From assembly GCA_900544965.1 (NCBI GenBank), contig UQXE01000002.1, positions 1 to 64,000 on the forward strand: a DNA stretch of 64,000 bases, written 5' to 3'. The position numbers and the translations under genes are program-made. The notes beneath the pieces were generated by a model. That model was given only the letters and a program-made list of their open reading frames with translations, was not told the origin of the DNA and made no database searches. The DNA is from an uncultured Eubacteriales bacterium (GTDB lineage Bacteria; Bacillota; Clostridia; Christensenellales; CAG-138). Of this stretch, positions 17,590-27,208 are shown piece by piece; positions within the stretch are counted from its first letter, which is position 1; every line of letters starts with the position of its first letter.

Positions 17590-17761
17590 GATATCCGGCT
17601 CCTTTAAATTTTTAATAACGCTATTATATCATGTACGGCTGATTTGATATAGAAGCGCCAGCACCAAATAAGTTAGAATTGATTCAACGGGCGATAGTTT
17701 TATTTTCAATGGATATGTGGTAGAATCAATAGGTTGAGTATGAATAGTGGAGGTAAGATGA

Positions 17762-18640
17762 ATGTTATACAGCATGACTGGATTTGGTCGTGCAACGGCT
17801 GAGGAGGATGGCCGCAAGTTAACCGTTGAATTAAAAAGCGTGAATCACAGGTATCTTGATTTATCGTTCAGAATGTCCAAGCACATAGCGTTTGTTGAAG
17901 ACGCATTGCGCGCCTATATCGGCTCCCAGATATCAAGGGGTCATTTGGAAGTCACCGTCTCTTACAGAAACTATAGAAACGACGCACGTATTGTAACTGT
18001 AGATACGGCTCTTCTGGCGGCTTATTTATGTTCCGCAAGAGCCGCATGCTCGGAACTGGATATCTCAGACGACCTTGCGCTGTCAAGCGCACTCAGGCTC
18101 CCAGACGTCACCACAATAACCGAGGAGGACGAGGACAGGGAAGCCGTCACCAGGCTTGCTCTTATAGCCATTGAAAATGCACTTTGCGAGCTTAAGTCCA
18201 TGCGCAAAGCCGAGGGCGCCAGACTGAGCGATTCGCTTGAGCACTGTATCAAAAATGTAGAGCAAATAGAAAAAGTTATTGAAGATCGATCTCCGGCTGT
18301 TGTTGAGGAATATCGCGAGAAGCTTCAAGACAGGATCGCAATGCTTTTAGGCGACGTTAAGCTGGACGAAGCCAGGCTGGCGGTCGAAGTGGCGATATTT
18401 GCCGATAAAGCAAGCATACATGAAGAAATTGACAGGATAAAGAGCCACATAAAGGAATTTTACGGCATGCTTCTAAGCAGCGTACCCGTTGGAAGAAGGC
18501 TTGACTTCCTTGTACAGGAGCTAAACAGGGAATTTAATACGATAGGATCAAAAGCGAATGATTCGGGTATCGCGGCAAACGTAATAATGGCCAAAGCTGA
18601 GATAGAAAAGCTGCGCGAGCAAATTCAGAACATAGAGTAA
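17762..18640 (+). CDS. yicC: YicC-family endoribonuclease
   Basis: 292 aa. The family N-terminus is present (MLYSMTGFGRA, ELKSVNHRYLDLSFRM) as is the C-terminal DUF1732 region (RRLDFLVQELNREFNTIGSK). YicC/YloC proteins are hexameric RNases in RNA turnover. The ATG at 17762 follows GGAGGTAAG. It heads the common Firmicutes operon yicC-remA-gmk-rpoZ-coaBC-priA; the gap to remA is 18 bp. Confidence 0.93.
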   Translation: MLYSMTGFGRATAEEDGRKLTVELKSVNHRYLDLSFRMSKHIAFVEDALRAYIGSQISRGHLEVTVSYRNYRNDARIVTVDTALLAAYLCSARAACSELDISDDLALSSALRLPDVTTITEEDEDREAVTRLALIAIENALCELKSMRKAEGARLSDSLEHCIKNVEQIEKVIEDRSPAVVEEYREKLQDRIAMLLGDVKLDEARLAVEVAIFADKASIHEEIDRIKSHIKEFYGMLLSSVPVGRRLDFLVQELNREFNTIGSKANDSGIAANVIMAKAEIEKLREQIQNIE

Positions 18641-18658
18641 CGCCTGGAGGACATAAAG

Positions 18659-18928
18659 ATGAAATCAATGCTGTTGAACGTAGGATTTGGCAATATGGTC
18701 GCCGTTGGCAGGCTGATAGCTATAGCTTCGCCGGACAGTTCTCCGATAAAGCGCATAATACAGGACGCTAGGGAGCGAAACGCGGTGATTGACGCGACAC
18801 ACGGCAGGCGCACTAGAGCTGTTGTGGTTATGGACAGCGGACATATAGTTCTCTGCGCGCTTCAAACCGAAACGCTTGCAAACAGGCTTAACGCCAATAG
18901 CATTGAAGAACTCAGTGCGCAGGCATAA
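18659..18928 (+). CDS. remA: RemA-like DNA-binding regulator (DUF370)
   Basis: An 89-aa protein with the family hallmark [20 protein letters not shown], then [33 protein letters not shown]. In Bacillus subtilis RemA forms a ring that binds DNA and activates matrix and osmoprotection genes. In many Clostridia the gene sits between yicC and gmk, exactly as here, and likely has a broader role. GGAGG precedes the start. Confidence 0.93.
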   Translation: MKSMLLNVGFGNMVAVGRLIAIASPDSSPIKRIIQDARERNAVIDATHGRRTRAVVVMDSGHIVLCALQTETLANRLNANSIEELSAQA

Positions 18929-18961
18929 AGTGAAAAGGCAATAAATTCTGGAGGTTATATA

Positions 18962-19609
18962 ATGCAAAAGAGCAGAAACGGTCTTCTTCTGGTCATTTCT
19001 GGGCCTTCCGGCGTTGGCAAGGGAACCATTTGCGATGGGATTCTGGATAGAAGCCCCAACGCCAGACTGTCTATATCGGCAACGACGAGGCCAATGAGGC
19101 AGAATGAAATAGACGGGGTCGATTATTTTTTTAAATCATATGAGGAATTCGACAGGATGATAAAGAACAACGAGTTCCTTGAGTACATGCATGTATTCGG
19201 CACCAACTACTATGGAACCCCAAAGGCGTATGTCGAGGATGAACGCAGGCAGGGGCACGATATAATACTTGAAATTGACGTACAGGGCGCTATGAAGGTA
19301 AAGGAGGTATGTCCTGACGCGATTTGTATTTTTATTGCTCCTCCGTCAATGAGCGATATCAAAACCCGGCTTATAGGGAGAGGAACTGAAAGCGACGCGG
19401 CGATTGAGCGGAGGTATTCCGTAGCTTTTGAAGAGATGAAGAGCATGGATAGATACGACTATGTGGTTGTAAACGATATTATTGATAAAGCGGTAAGTAC
19501 CGTTTGTAACATTATTGACGCGGAACGGTGCCGAATGGCACGAAATGGAGAATTATTGGAAAAATTCAGGAAGGAGCTAAAAGGAAATGATGAATTACCC
19601 GCCGATTGA
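18962..19609 (+). CDS. gmk: Guanylate kinase
   Basis: 215 aa; phosphorylates GMP to GDP with ATP. P-loop SGPSGVGKGTI at the N-terminus, the GMP-binding segment SATTRPMRQNEIDGVDYFF, EYMHVFGTNYYGTP and the core DVQGAMKVKEVCPDAICIFI. It overlaps the next gene by 23 bp, so gmk and rpoZ are translated as a coupled pair. Confidence 0.96.
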   Translation: MQKSRNGLLLVISGPSGVGKGTICDGILDRSPNARLSISATTRPMRQNEIDGVDYFFKSYEEFDRMIKNNEFLEYMHVFGTNYYGTPKAYVEDERRQGHDIILEIDVQGAMKVKEVCPDAICIFIAPPSMSDIKTRLIGRGTESDAAIERRYSVAFEEMKSMDRYDYVVVNDIIDKAVSTVCNIIDAERCRMARNGELLEKFRKELKGNDELPAD

Positions 19610-19793
19610 CGAGCTTATTGAAAAGGCAGGAAGCCGATACGCGTTGGTGACAGCGGTTTCTAAGAGGGCGCGAGGGATGATGGAGGTAAAGGAAGAGTCC
19701 AATGGGGATAAACCCGTTTCGGAAGCGGTTATGGAACTCTATGAAGGAAAGCTGATAATTAAAAACGACGTCGATTCCGGATATTCGGAGTAA
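19587..19793 (+). CDS. rpoZ: RNA polymerase omega subunit
   Basis: 68 aa. The N-terminus PPIDELIEKAGSRYALVTAV and SKRARGMM match omega, which helps assemble beta-prime; the tail (SEAVMELYEGKLIIK) is the usual short acidic end. It starts inside the end of gmk (two adjacent ATG codons after AAGGAG). Confidence 0.93.
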   Translation: MMNYPPIDELIEKAGSRYALVTAVSKRARGMMEVKEESNGDKPVSEAVMELYEGKLIIKNDVDSGYSE

Positions 19794-19805
19794 TAGGGCA
19801 AAGTC

Positions 19806-21008
19806 ATGAGCAAGTGTGTGGTATTGGGAATAACGGGGTCGATAGCGGCGTATAAGGCTGCTGAGATTACAAGCCGGCTTAAAAAGAATGGTGTGGACGT
19901 ACGCATTATCCTTACAAAAGCAGGCGCGGAATTTATAACTCCCTTAACGCTTGAAACGTTGAGCGCTAATCCTGTTGTAACAGATATGTTTCTGCGCGAC
20001 ACTCCATGGGAGGTAGAGCATATCTCTCTCGCGAAGAGGGCAGATGCGTTTCTAGTAGCGCCCGCTACCGCCAATTTCATAGGAAAGTACGCTTCAGGCA
20101 TTGCTGACGACATGCTGACTACCACCATCATGGCTGCCGTATGCCCTGTATTGATTGCTCCTGCGATGAATGTAAATATGTATGATAGCGACGCCAATAA
20201 GAGCAATATGGAATTGTTAAAGCGGCGGGGATGCATGTTCATTGAACCGGACGAGGGGCTTTTAGCCTGCGGCGACGTTGGAAAGGGAAGGCTTGCGGAT
20301 CCAGCTAAAATCGTTGATATTGTAATGCGGGCGTTGTACCCAAAGCGCGACCTTGAGGGCATACGCATCCTGGTTACCGCCGGCCCGACGCGTGAGGAGA
20401 TAGACCCTGTCAGATATATCACAAACCATTCGAGCGGCAAGATGGGTTTCTGCATTGCACAGGCGGCGGCAAGAAGAGGCGCGGACGTAACCCTGATATC
20501 GGGACCGGTCGCGCTCAGAACTCCAGATGGGGTTAAAAGAGTAGATATAGTATCTTCTAGCGAACTGTACGACGCGGTAAATTCGCATTATGATAATTGC
20601 GACATCCTTATTATGGCCGCGGCTCCGGCGGACTTTACTCCAAGCAGCAGGGCTGTACATAAGATAAAGAAGCGGGATATGGAAAGGATGAGCTTGGAGC
20701 TACTGCCCGAAAGGGACATTTTGGCATCGATGGGGGCTAAAAAGGGGGAAAGAGTTCTGATTGGTTTCGCGGCGGAAACGGAAAACCTTTTAGAGAACGC
20801 TGTGCTAAAACTTGAGAAAAAACACCTTGATATGATAGTCGCAAATGATATAAACGCTCCAGGCGCGGGTTTTCAATCCGATACAAACTCCGTAACCCTG
20901 ATTCTCAGCAGCGGGACGGTTAAAGACAGCGGCCTTCTTAGCAAGGTGGGCGTCGCGGATTGGCTGCTTGACGAAACCGTTGATTATATTGCTTCAAAAA
21001 GGCAATAA
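19806..21008 (+). CDS. coaBC: Bifunctional phosphopantothenoylcysteine decarboxylase / phosphopantothenate-cysteine ligase
   Basis: 400 aa; makes 4'-phosphopantetheine for coenzyme A. The CoaC half (1-185) is a flavoprotein with GITGSIAAYKAAEITSRLKK, the active-site PAMNVNMY and a Cys in LLACGDVGKG. The CoaB half has TAGPTREEIDPVRYITNHSS and the Lys-rich KIKKRDMERMSLELLPERDI. The fused form is the common bacterial one. It lies 12 bp after rpoZ. Confidence 0.95.
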   Translation: MSKCVVLGITGSIAAYKAAEITSRLKKNGVDVRIILTKAGAEFITPLTLETLSANPVVTDMFLRDTPWEVEHISLAKRADAFLVAPATANFIGKYASGIADDMLTTTIMAAVCPVLIAPAMNVNMYDSDANKSNMELLKRRGCMFIEPDEGLLACGDVGKGRLADPAKIVDIVMRALYPKRDLEGIRILVTAGPTREEIDPVRYITNHSSGKMGFCIAQAAARRGADVTLISGPVALRTPDGVKRVDIVSSSELYDAVNSHYDNCDILIMAAAPADFTPSSRAVHKIKKRDMERMSLELLPERDILASMGAKKGERVLIGFAAETENLLENAVLKLEKKHLDMIVANDINAPGAGFQSDTNSVTLILSSGTVKDSGLLSKVGVADWLLDETVDYIASKRQ

Positions 21009-21097
21009 ACCATTTGGGGGTTATTGTATAATTCTTAAATAAAAGATGCTTTTTTTAAGAAACATGTTAGCATTGCCTGGGAAAAGTATTTCAATAT

Positions 21098-21118
21098 AAG
21101 CGGCGCGAAGCCGCTTTT
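21098..21118 (+). terminator. GC hairpin between coaBC and priA, possible attenuating terminator
   Basis: AAGCGGC pairs with GCCGCTT over a GCGA tetraloop, followed by only three T residues, 23 bp before the priA start. The U tract is too short for certainty, so it may reduce but not stop transcription into priA. Confidence 0.4.
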
Positions 21119-21140
21119 CGCGCTGATGAGGAATTGACTG

Positions 21141-23405
21141 ATGATAGCAAACGTTTCAGTGGATATTGCCCACTCGAATATAGACAGGCTTTTTAGCTAT
21201 ATCGTGCCTGAGGACATGGATGTGAGCGCAGGGCACAGGGTGCTAGTCCCCTTCGGCGCGGGAAACAGAAAGACCGAGGGTTTTGTTATCGGCCTTGACT
21301 ATGAGGTTCAAAGCGCACAGGGCAGCCTAAAGCAAATTATACGAACGCTGGAGCCATATACGGTTCTTTTGCCGGATCAGCTGGAACTCGCAAAGTGGAT
21401 GGTTAAAAACTATAAATGCCTTCTTGTTGAGGCGCTGAGAGTGATGATACCGGCCCAGCTGCGTGGAGGCCGTGTTAAAGAGAAACGCATACGCACCGTA
21501 AGGCTTGCGGACGGAATAGACATCGACGCGGTTATAAGCAAAATGTATTCAAAAAACGGCAAGCTCAAATCCGCGGTTCAATACGAGATCGTCGATATGC
21601 TGCAAAAAGCCGGATGCGAAATGAGCGTTAAGGATATTTGCGGCTTTATTCCTGGCGCTCAAAGCGCGATAAGTTCGCTTTTGCGTAAGGGCGTGCTGGA
21701 GGAGGACGGAAGGACCGTATATCGTCAGCCATATATGGATGAGGTCGCGGTAACGCAGCCCCTTTCTATGACGCCGGCCCAGGAAACAGCCCTGAGCGAG
21801 ATAATCTCGGCAATCGACAGCAGGCACGGAAGCTACCTTTTGCATGGAGTAACCGGAAGCGGCAAAACTGAGGTGTATATGCAGGCGATTTCGCATGCGT
21901 TATCCGCCGGTGGAACCGCCATTGTCTTAGTTCCGGAGATATCCCTTACTCCTCAGACGGTTGACCGGTTTAGAGGCAGGTTTGGCGACCGCGTAGCCGT
22001 GCTGCACAGCCGCCTTAGCCCGGGCGAAAGGTTTGACGAGTGGAGAAGGATAAGGCTTGGACGGGTAAGCGTGGTGGTAGGGGCAAGAAGCGCCTTATTT
22101 GCGCCGCTAGAAAATATTCGCCTTATAGTTATAGACGAGGAGCATGAACAATCCTACTATTCCGAAACTTCTCCGAGATATAGCGCTATTGACGTTGCAT
22201 CGCATAGATGCTCTTTAAATGGGGCGGCGCTCGTGTTGGGAAGCGCCACGCCCGCTCTGAACGACTATTTTAAAGCTATGCGCGGAAGGCTTACGCTTTT
22301 GGAGATGCCGGACAGGATCAGCGGCATACCGATGCCAAGGGTAGAGGTGGTAGACATGCGTAAGGAGTTTTTAAAGGGCAACAGCAGCATATTCTCCACC
22401 TCTTTGTATAATTCGCTCAAAGGGTGCTTAGACCGCGGAGAACAGGCTATATTGTTCATTAACAGACGGGGATACTCCACATTTGTATCATGCAGGGGCT
22501 GCGGCCATGTATTTTCATGCCCCGACTGCGATGTCTCCATGACATACCATAAGCCCGAGGCGTGCATGAAATGCCACTATTGCGGCAGAATAAGCCGAAT
22601 TCCTGACAAATGCCCCGAGTGCGGCAAGCCGTATATAAAGTATTTTGGAATCGGGACACAGCAGGTTGAGGAACAGTTCCTTAAGTACTTCTCAGTATAT
22701 ACGGCCCTGCGTATGGATATGGATACCACTGGAGCAAGAAACGCCCATCAGAGGATACTGAAAGCCTTTGAAAATAAGGAAGCCCAGGTATTGATCGGCA
22801 CGCAGATGGTGGCTAAGGGCCTTGATATAAAAAACGTAACGCTGGTTGGAGTAATAGCGGCGGACGCAATGCTGCACATACCCGATTTCAGGAGCTGTGA
22901 AAGGACGTTTCAGCTTCTTACGCAGGTAGCGGGCAGGGCGGGCAGGCACAAAAAACAGGGGGAGGTCATCATTCAGACATATTCGCCCGATCATCCCGCC
23001 GTTACTTTTGCATCAAAGCACGACTATAAGGGATTTTACGATTATGAGATAGCTCAGAGGAGAGCGTCCCTTTTCCCGCCTTACTCAGCATTTATAAGGG
23101 TACTGATCTGCACGGAGGAAGAACGCCTGGCCGAAGAGCTGTCGGAGCAATATGCAAATGGAATACGCGAGATTGTGGAAAACACCCTTAAAAGCCGCGG
23201 AGCCAAATCCAGCGAGGTCTTGCTGATTATGGCGTCCCCCGCTCCGGTTAAAAGGAGACAGGGGATTTACAGGTATCAAGTGCTTATGAGGTTTGCTCGT
23301 ACCAGAAATACGCCCGCGCTGGTAGAAGCAATATATGATTATGCGCTGTCAAACAGGCGGGAGGAAATATCGTTTCCCGAGATCAACCCAATGGACATGT
23401 TTTAG
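21141..23405 (+). CDS. priA: Primosomal replication-restart helicase PriA
   Basis: 754 aa; a 3'-to-5' helicase that reloads the replisome at stalled forks. The N-terminal DNA-binding part (VSVDIAHSNIDRLFSYIVP) precedes Walker A GVTGSGKTEVY and the Walker B DEEH box (VIDEEHEQSYY). A zinc cluster of eight Cys at about 450-490 includes CRGCGHVFSCPDCDVS and CHYCGRISRIPDKCPECG. Helicase motifs V and VI follow (QVLIGTQMVAKGLD, QVAGRAGR). Complete and typical. Convergent with sigE, with only 18 bp between stops. Confidence 0.96.
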   Translation: MIANVSVDIAHSNIDRLFSYIVPEDMDVSAGHRVLVPFGAGNRKTEGFVIGLDYEVQSAQGSLKQIIRTLEPYTVLLPDQLELAKWMVKNYKCLLVEALRVMIPAQLRGGRVKEKRIRTVRLADGIDIDAVISKMYSKNGKLKSAVQYEIVDMLQKAGCEMSVKDICGFIPGAQSAISSLLRKGVLEEDGRTVYRQPYMDEVAVTQPLSMTPAQETALSEIISAIDSRHGSYLLHGVTGSGKTEVYMQAISHALSAGGTAIVLVPEISLTPQTVDRFRGRFGDRVAVLHSRLSPGERFDEWRRIRLGRVSVVVGARSALFAPLENIRLIVIDEEHEQSYYSETSPRYSAIDVASHRCSLNGAALVLGSATPALNDYFKAMRGRLTLLEMPDRISGIPMPRVEVVDMRKEFLKGNSSIFSTSLYNSLKGCLDRGEQAILFINRRGYSTFVSCRGCGHVFSCPDCDVSMTYHKPEACMKCHYCGRISRIPDKCPECGKPYIKYFGIGTQQVEEQFLKYFSVYTALRMDMDTTGARNAHQRILKAFENKEAQVLIGTQMVAKGLDIKNVTLVGVIAADAMLHIPDFRSCERTFQLLTQVAGRAGRHKKQGEVIIQTYSPDHPAVTFASKHDYKGFYDYEIAQRRASLFPPYSAFIRVLICTEEERLAEELSEQYANGIREIVENTLKSRGAKSSEVLLIMASPAPVKRRQGIYRYQVLMRFARTRNTPALVEAIYDYALSNRREEISFPEINPMDMF

Positions 23406-23423
23406 TTTATTAAGCGTATACTG

Positions 23424-24134
23424 TTAACCCTGCATTGCGGTTATTTCCTTTCGCAGCTGTTTTATTATACGCTTTTCCAAGCGGGATATATAGCTTTGAG
23501 ATATACCCAGCATATCCGCCACCTGTTTTTGGGTATATTCACGGTTGCTGTTTAAGCCAAACCTGAGTTCTACAATACGCTTTTCCCTGTCGGTAAGCTT
23601 CTGCATAGCCGCATGCAAAAGTTCCTTGTCAGCCTGCTCCTCCAGTCCTCTTGATACGGAATCGGAATCGGTTCCCAATATATCCGACAACAGCAATTCA
23701 TTTCCATCCCAATCGATGTTAAGCGGTTCATCAAGGGAAACCTCCATTTTGAGTTTACATGTCCGTCTCAGATACATAAGTATTTCGTTTTCAATACATC
23801 TGGAAGCATAGGTCGCGAGTTTGATCTTCTTGCTTGCGTCAAATGTATTTACGGCTTTTATAAGGCCTATTGTTCCAATGGAGACAAGATCCTCAATGCC
23901 AATGCCGGTGTTTTCAAATTTCCTGGCAATGTAAACGACAAGTCTAAGGTTTCGTTCAATGAGCGTCTGCCTTACATCCGTATCGCCGACAAGAAGCCGT
24001 GCCATGAGTTCCGCTTCCTCTGCAGGGGAGAGCGGTGGAGGAAGGGAATCTCCGGAATTGACATATCCTATCAGGCGGCCAATTTTAAGCGTACGGTATA
24101 ATTTTTCCAGAAACTTTGCTAAAAACTTTATCAT
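23424..24134 (-). CDS. sigE: Sporulation sigma factor SigE (pro-sigma-E)
   Basis: 236 aa; directs early mother-cell transcription in sporulation. The N-terminal hydrophobic/basic segment ([20 protein letters not shown]) is the pro-sequence removed by SpoIIGA. Region 2 has [38 protein letters not shown] and [20 protein letters not shown]; region 4 has [25 protein letters not shown] precedes the ATG. It lies 11 bp after spoIIGA in one operon. sigG, often next, is not present; priA faces it instead. Confidence 0.96.
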   Translation of the reverse strand: MIKFLAKFLEKLYRTLKIGRLIGYVNSGDSLPPPLSPAEEAELMARLLVGDTDVRQTLIERNLRLVVYIARKFENTGIGIEDLVSIGTIGLIKAVNTFDASKKIKLATYASRCIENEILMYLRRTCKLKMEVSLDEPLNIDWDGNELLLSDILGTDSDSVSRGLEEQADKELLHAAMQKLTDREKRIVELRFGLNSNREYTQKQVADMLGISQSYISRLEKRIIKQLRKEITAMQG

Positions 24135-24145
24135 AGTGTACCTCC

Positions 24146-24934
24146 TTAAACGTCGGCGGTATTGGAATGGCCCAGATCGGGCAACGCCGATGGCGGTATA
24201 AGAGCGTCCGCACCCTCAATGGAGACAGAGCCAATGGCCACAAAAACATCAAGAACAGCGTTCATTTTTCCTGAAAGCTGAAGCTTGTCGGGCCGGAACC
24301 CATAAACGACCTCGTTTCCCGAAACGGTACGGCATGGTATTGGAATCGTTGCAAAACATTCAAGCTCCCTGGAGCTGATGACCACGACAGGAAGACCGCT
24401 CATAGGTTCGCATAGCATATTGCCTGTATCCACAATCGCGGACGCGCATATTGAAACACCCTTATGGATTATTTCAATTCGCAGCCGGCTATTATTGACC
24501 AAGCGCCTTTCCAGCACCCTTCTTATGACCCCTGGCATAAACGATGCCAGCAAAGCTGAACCCAGCATAACCCTTAGAGGTACGGCGGCAAGCACAAATC
24601 CATTTTCTAATTTGCCGCCCAGCAGGAATGCCAGACCGACTGCGGCTCCGCCTACCGCAAAGGTTGATAAAAACAGGGCAAGCGCACTGAACATATACTC
24701 CTTCGCTGTTTTAAACGGAATGGCCAAAGCCATTAAAAGACCCAGTACGAGCTTCATTGGCAATGACATAAGAAGCGGCACGGTCCCAACGGAAAGCGCT
24801 GCGTATATTGCACCCAGGACAGAGGCGGCAATCATTCTCCAGCATGGCAAACGTCTTGAGAGCATGGCTGCCGCTGTACGAAGGATAAGCGAATTCATTA
24901 GCGCGTTATCCAGCAGGAACAGTTCTATATACAT
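24146..24934 (-). CDS. spoIIGA: Sigma-E processing peptidase SpoIIGA
   Basis: 263 aa from the ATG at 24934; a GTG nine bases earlier is a less likely start because GGGGTG sits best for the ATG. The N-terminal half has five hydrophobic membrane segments ([20 protein letters not shown] and on). The C-terminal half holds the aspartic-protease motif [20 protein letters not shown], whose Asp acts in a dimer to cut pro-sigma-E when signalled from the forespore by SpoIIR. Upstream of sigE in the same transcription unit, as in other spore formers. Confidence 0.93.
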   Translation of the reverse strand: MYIELFLLDNALMNSLILRTAAAMLSRRLPCWRMIAASVLGAIYAALSVGTVPLLMSLPMKLVLGLLMALAIPFKTAKEYMFSALALFLSTFAVGGAAVGLAFLLGGKLENGFVLAAVPLRVMLGSALLASFMPGVIRRVLERRLVNNSRLRIEIIHKGVSICASAIVDTGNMLCEPMSGLPVVVISSRELECFATIPIPCRTVSGNEVVYGFRPDKLQLSGKMNAVLDVFVAIGSVSIEGADALIPPSALPDLGHSNTADV

Positions 24935-25016
24935 ATGGTTCACCCCGACTTATGCCAATATAACATATGATAGGTTGGTCATATGTAGAACGAGTGACGT
25001 GAATATATGTAGTGTT

Positions 25017-25085
25017 TGGCGAATTAGTAAACCAATCGGACACTTCCAAGATTGTTAATGTACGGCTAATCTGAATATTTCGGCA
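25017..25085. promoter_or_regulatory. Two candidate Spo0A boxes upstream of spoIIGA
   Basis: TGGCGAA (25017-25023, plus strand) and TGCCGAA (25085-25079, minus strand) each differ from the 0A core TGTCGAA at one base. They lie 80-150 bp upstream of spoIIGA, where Spo0A-P sites of the spoIIG promoter are expected. Short motifs like this arise by chance, so this rests on position. Confidence 0.3.
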
Positions 25086-25130
25086 TACATTTAGAGTATA
25101 AAATAACCCGCTTTCGTGTGAGGTAAATAT

Positions 25131-26264
25131 ATGAGTACAAAACGCCGTATAATTTCGTTGATAATGGCTACAGCGATGGTGCTGTACGTAATATTCATAC
25201 CACAGTACTTACAGGATCAGCTGGAGCGGGATCCATACAGGGAATGGATCTCGCCGAATGATGAACCGTATTCTGGCATAATAAATGTTTGGCATATAGT
25301 CGGTTTCAAGCCATACCTTGGTAGCGTAGGGAGCTGGCTTAAGAACCGGGCGCATGTAATCGAGGCCCGCCATTATGGGGTATTCTTCGAGGTCACAGCA
25401 ATGACGGTTGAAGAATGCTCGGACAGAATGCAAAAAGGGGAAAAGGCTGATATTTACTCATTTCCATCGGGATGGTGCGCAGCGGATATGCTTAGGGAGC
25501 TTGAATCCGAGACGGAATACAGTCTGATCGGCCGATTGGCCGGCAGCGGCAATAGCGGAGACAAGATATTGGCAGTGCCATACCTATATTCAGGCTACAT
25601 GTTGTCTGTCAATACGTCGATTGCTGCGGAAAAAGGCGTTACTATGCCGGATGACCGAATAGCTTCGGTCGATTGGCTGAAAAACGCGGTCAAGGAGCTG
25701 GATTATAAGCGTGGAAAGAAACAGGAGCATGTATATGGCCTGTCGGGACACAAACAGGTAGCAGCAATGCTGGGTATAAATGGTGAAATCGCTGAGTATG
25801 AACGCTTCAGGGCGCAGGAGGCTTCCATGGCAATCACGGATATACGGGCAGTAGGCGATCATGAAAGGCGCATTGCCGCTGGAAATGGATTTTCCTTTGA
25901 AATCTGCGCTGTGCCATATTATACGGATCTCATCCAATATATAGGTATAGCGTCGGACATAGAGGATATAAAGGTAAAATACGCGTTGGAACTTATAGAT
26001 GTAATATTAAGTGAAAAAGCCCAGAAAGCGCTTGAAACTCTCGGAATGTTCCCTGTAATAGAAACTGAGTCGCCCGTTGAATTTGAACAGTCGTCCGTAG
26101 AGCTGCTTTATAGCAAGATGACCGACCCGGCAATTCCAAATACCTTTGAACTTAACACGGCCAAAGCTGGATTGGATTTAGCTATAGAAAGAGCGCTTAA
26201 GGGAGATGACGGGGAGCTTAGACAAATTATTAATACACTTGTACCAAACTTTAAAATGGGGTAG
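25131..26264 (+). CDS. Membrane-anchored solute-binding-like protein
   Basis: 377 aa. An N-terminal hydrophobic segment (IISLIMATAMVLYVIFIPQY) is an uncleaved anchor or signal; there is no lipobox. The rest looks like a family 1 extracellular solute-binding fold: GIINVWHIVGFKPYLGSVGS, ADIYSFPSGWCA, ILAVPYLYSGYMLSVNTSIA (the usual hinge region) and a C-terminal AQKALETLGMFPVIET. No permease or ATPase gene is nearby, so it may be a sensor or spore-related protein rather than a transport receptor. It is divergent from spoIIGA and shares the 196-bp region with the candidate Spo0A boxes. GAGGTAAA precedes its ATG. Confidence 0.65.
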   Translation: MSTKRRIISLIMATAMVLYVIFIPQYLQDQLERDPYREWISPNDEPYSGIINVWHIVGFKPYLGSVGSWLKNRAHVIEARHYGVFFEVTAMTVEECSDRMQKGEKADIYSFPSGWCAADMLRELESETEYSLIGRLAGSGNSGDKILAVPYLYSGYMLSVNTSIAAEKGVTMPDDRIASVDWLKNAVKELDYKRGKKQEHVYGLSGHKQVAAMLGINGEIAEYERFRAQEASMAITDIRAVGDHERRIAAGNGFSFEICAVPYYTDLIQYIGIASDIEDIKVKYALELIDVILSEKAQKALETLGMFPVIETESPVEFEQSSVELLYSKMTDPAIPNTFELNTAKAGLDLAIERALKGDDGELRQIINTLVPNFKMG

Positions 26265-26310
26265 AATTTGATTGTAAGTTATGGTGCTATTGCCCAAAAA
26301 AGGAGTTATA

Positions 26311-27207
26311 ATGCCGGATTTTTTAAAGTTGTTGGATAGTCTCAGCGGCTTGAGCGTTAAAACAGATGTTCGCATGAGGGAATATACCTCGTTTAAAATT
26401 GGGGGCCAAGCACCTGTTATGGTGGAGCCGAGGTCTGCTGCTGAGGTCCTAAAGATTCTGTCCATTGCCCGAAAATGCGGGTTGCCCATTTTTATAATGG
26501 GCAACGGATCAAACCTTTTAGTGAGCGACGAGGGCGTGAACGCAGTCGTAATGCGTATATGCGGAAGCATGAGCGGAATCAAAGTTGACGGAACACAAGT
26601 ATATGCGGGTTCTGGCGTTCTTTTGAGTTCGCTGGCAAAGCAAACGGTTGAAGCCGGCCTTTCGGGGCTGGAGTGGGCCGCGGGCATACCTGGTACCGTC
26701 GGAGGCGCGATTGCGATGAACGCGGGGGCATACGGCGGCGACATAGGTTCGGTGGTTAAAAGAATTGACGCGGTGCATGGCGGGAGGATTTTAGCCGTCA
26801 GAGCCGCGGAGTCGGATTTCGGATACCGCCGGAGCAGATTTTCACCGCCTGAATGGATAGTTTGCGGATCCGTATTGAACCTTAAAAAGGACGATGGAAT
26901 GGCTGCCGCTAAAATGGCTGAATATATGGATATGAGGCGCAAAAAGCAGCCCCTTTCCTATCCCAGCGCCGGAAGCGCGTTTAAGCGGCCCAAGGGGGAA
27001 TATGCGGGGGCGCTGATTGAAAAGGCGGGGTTAAAGGGCGAAACGGTTGGCGGTGCGCGGGTAAGCGAGCTTCACGCGGGGTTTATAATAAATACAGGGG
27101 GCGCGACGAGCGCGGATGTGCGCTCATTAATTAAAATAATTCAGGAGCGGGTTTACGATATGTCCGGTATTATGCTGGAGCCGGAGATAAAGTTTGTTGG
27201 AGGATGA
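26311..27207 (+). CDS. murB: UDP-N-acetylenolpyruvoylglucosamine reductase
   Basis: 298 aa from the ATG at 26311, chosen because AAGGAG lies five bases before it. FAD enzyme of peptidoglycan precursor synthesis, reducing the enolpyruvyl group to lactyl with NADPH. Motifs: EYTSFKIGGQAPVMVEP, FIMGNGSNLLVSDEG, GIPGTVGGAIAMNAGAYGG, the active Tyr-Arg in DFGYRRSRF, the Ser in SYPSAGSAFKRP, and the final Glu in LEPEIKFVG. It heads murB-rapZ-whiA-dnaE-pfkA. Confidence 0.96.
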   Translation: MPDFLKLLDSLSGLSVKTDVRMREYTSFKIGGQAPVMVEPRSAAEVLKILSIARKCGLPIFIMGNGSNLLVSDEGVNAVVMRICGSMSGIKVDGTQVYAGSGVLLSSLAKQTVEAGLSGLEWAAGIPGTVGGAIAMNAGAYGGDIGSVVKRIDAVHGGRILAVRAAESDFGYRRSRFSPPEWIVCGSVLNLKKDDGMAAAKMAEYMDMRRKKQPLSYPSAGSAFKRPKGEYAGALIEKAGLKGETVGGARVSELHAGFIINTGGATSADVRSLIKIIQERVYDMSGIMLEPEIKFVGG

Positions 27208-27208
27208 T

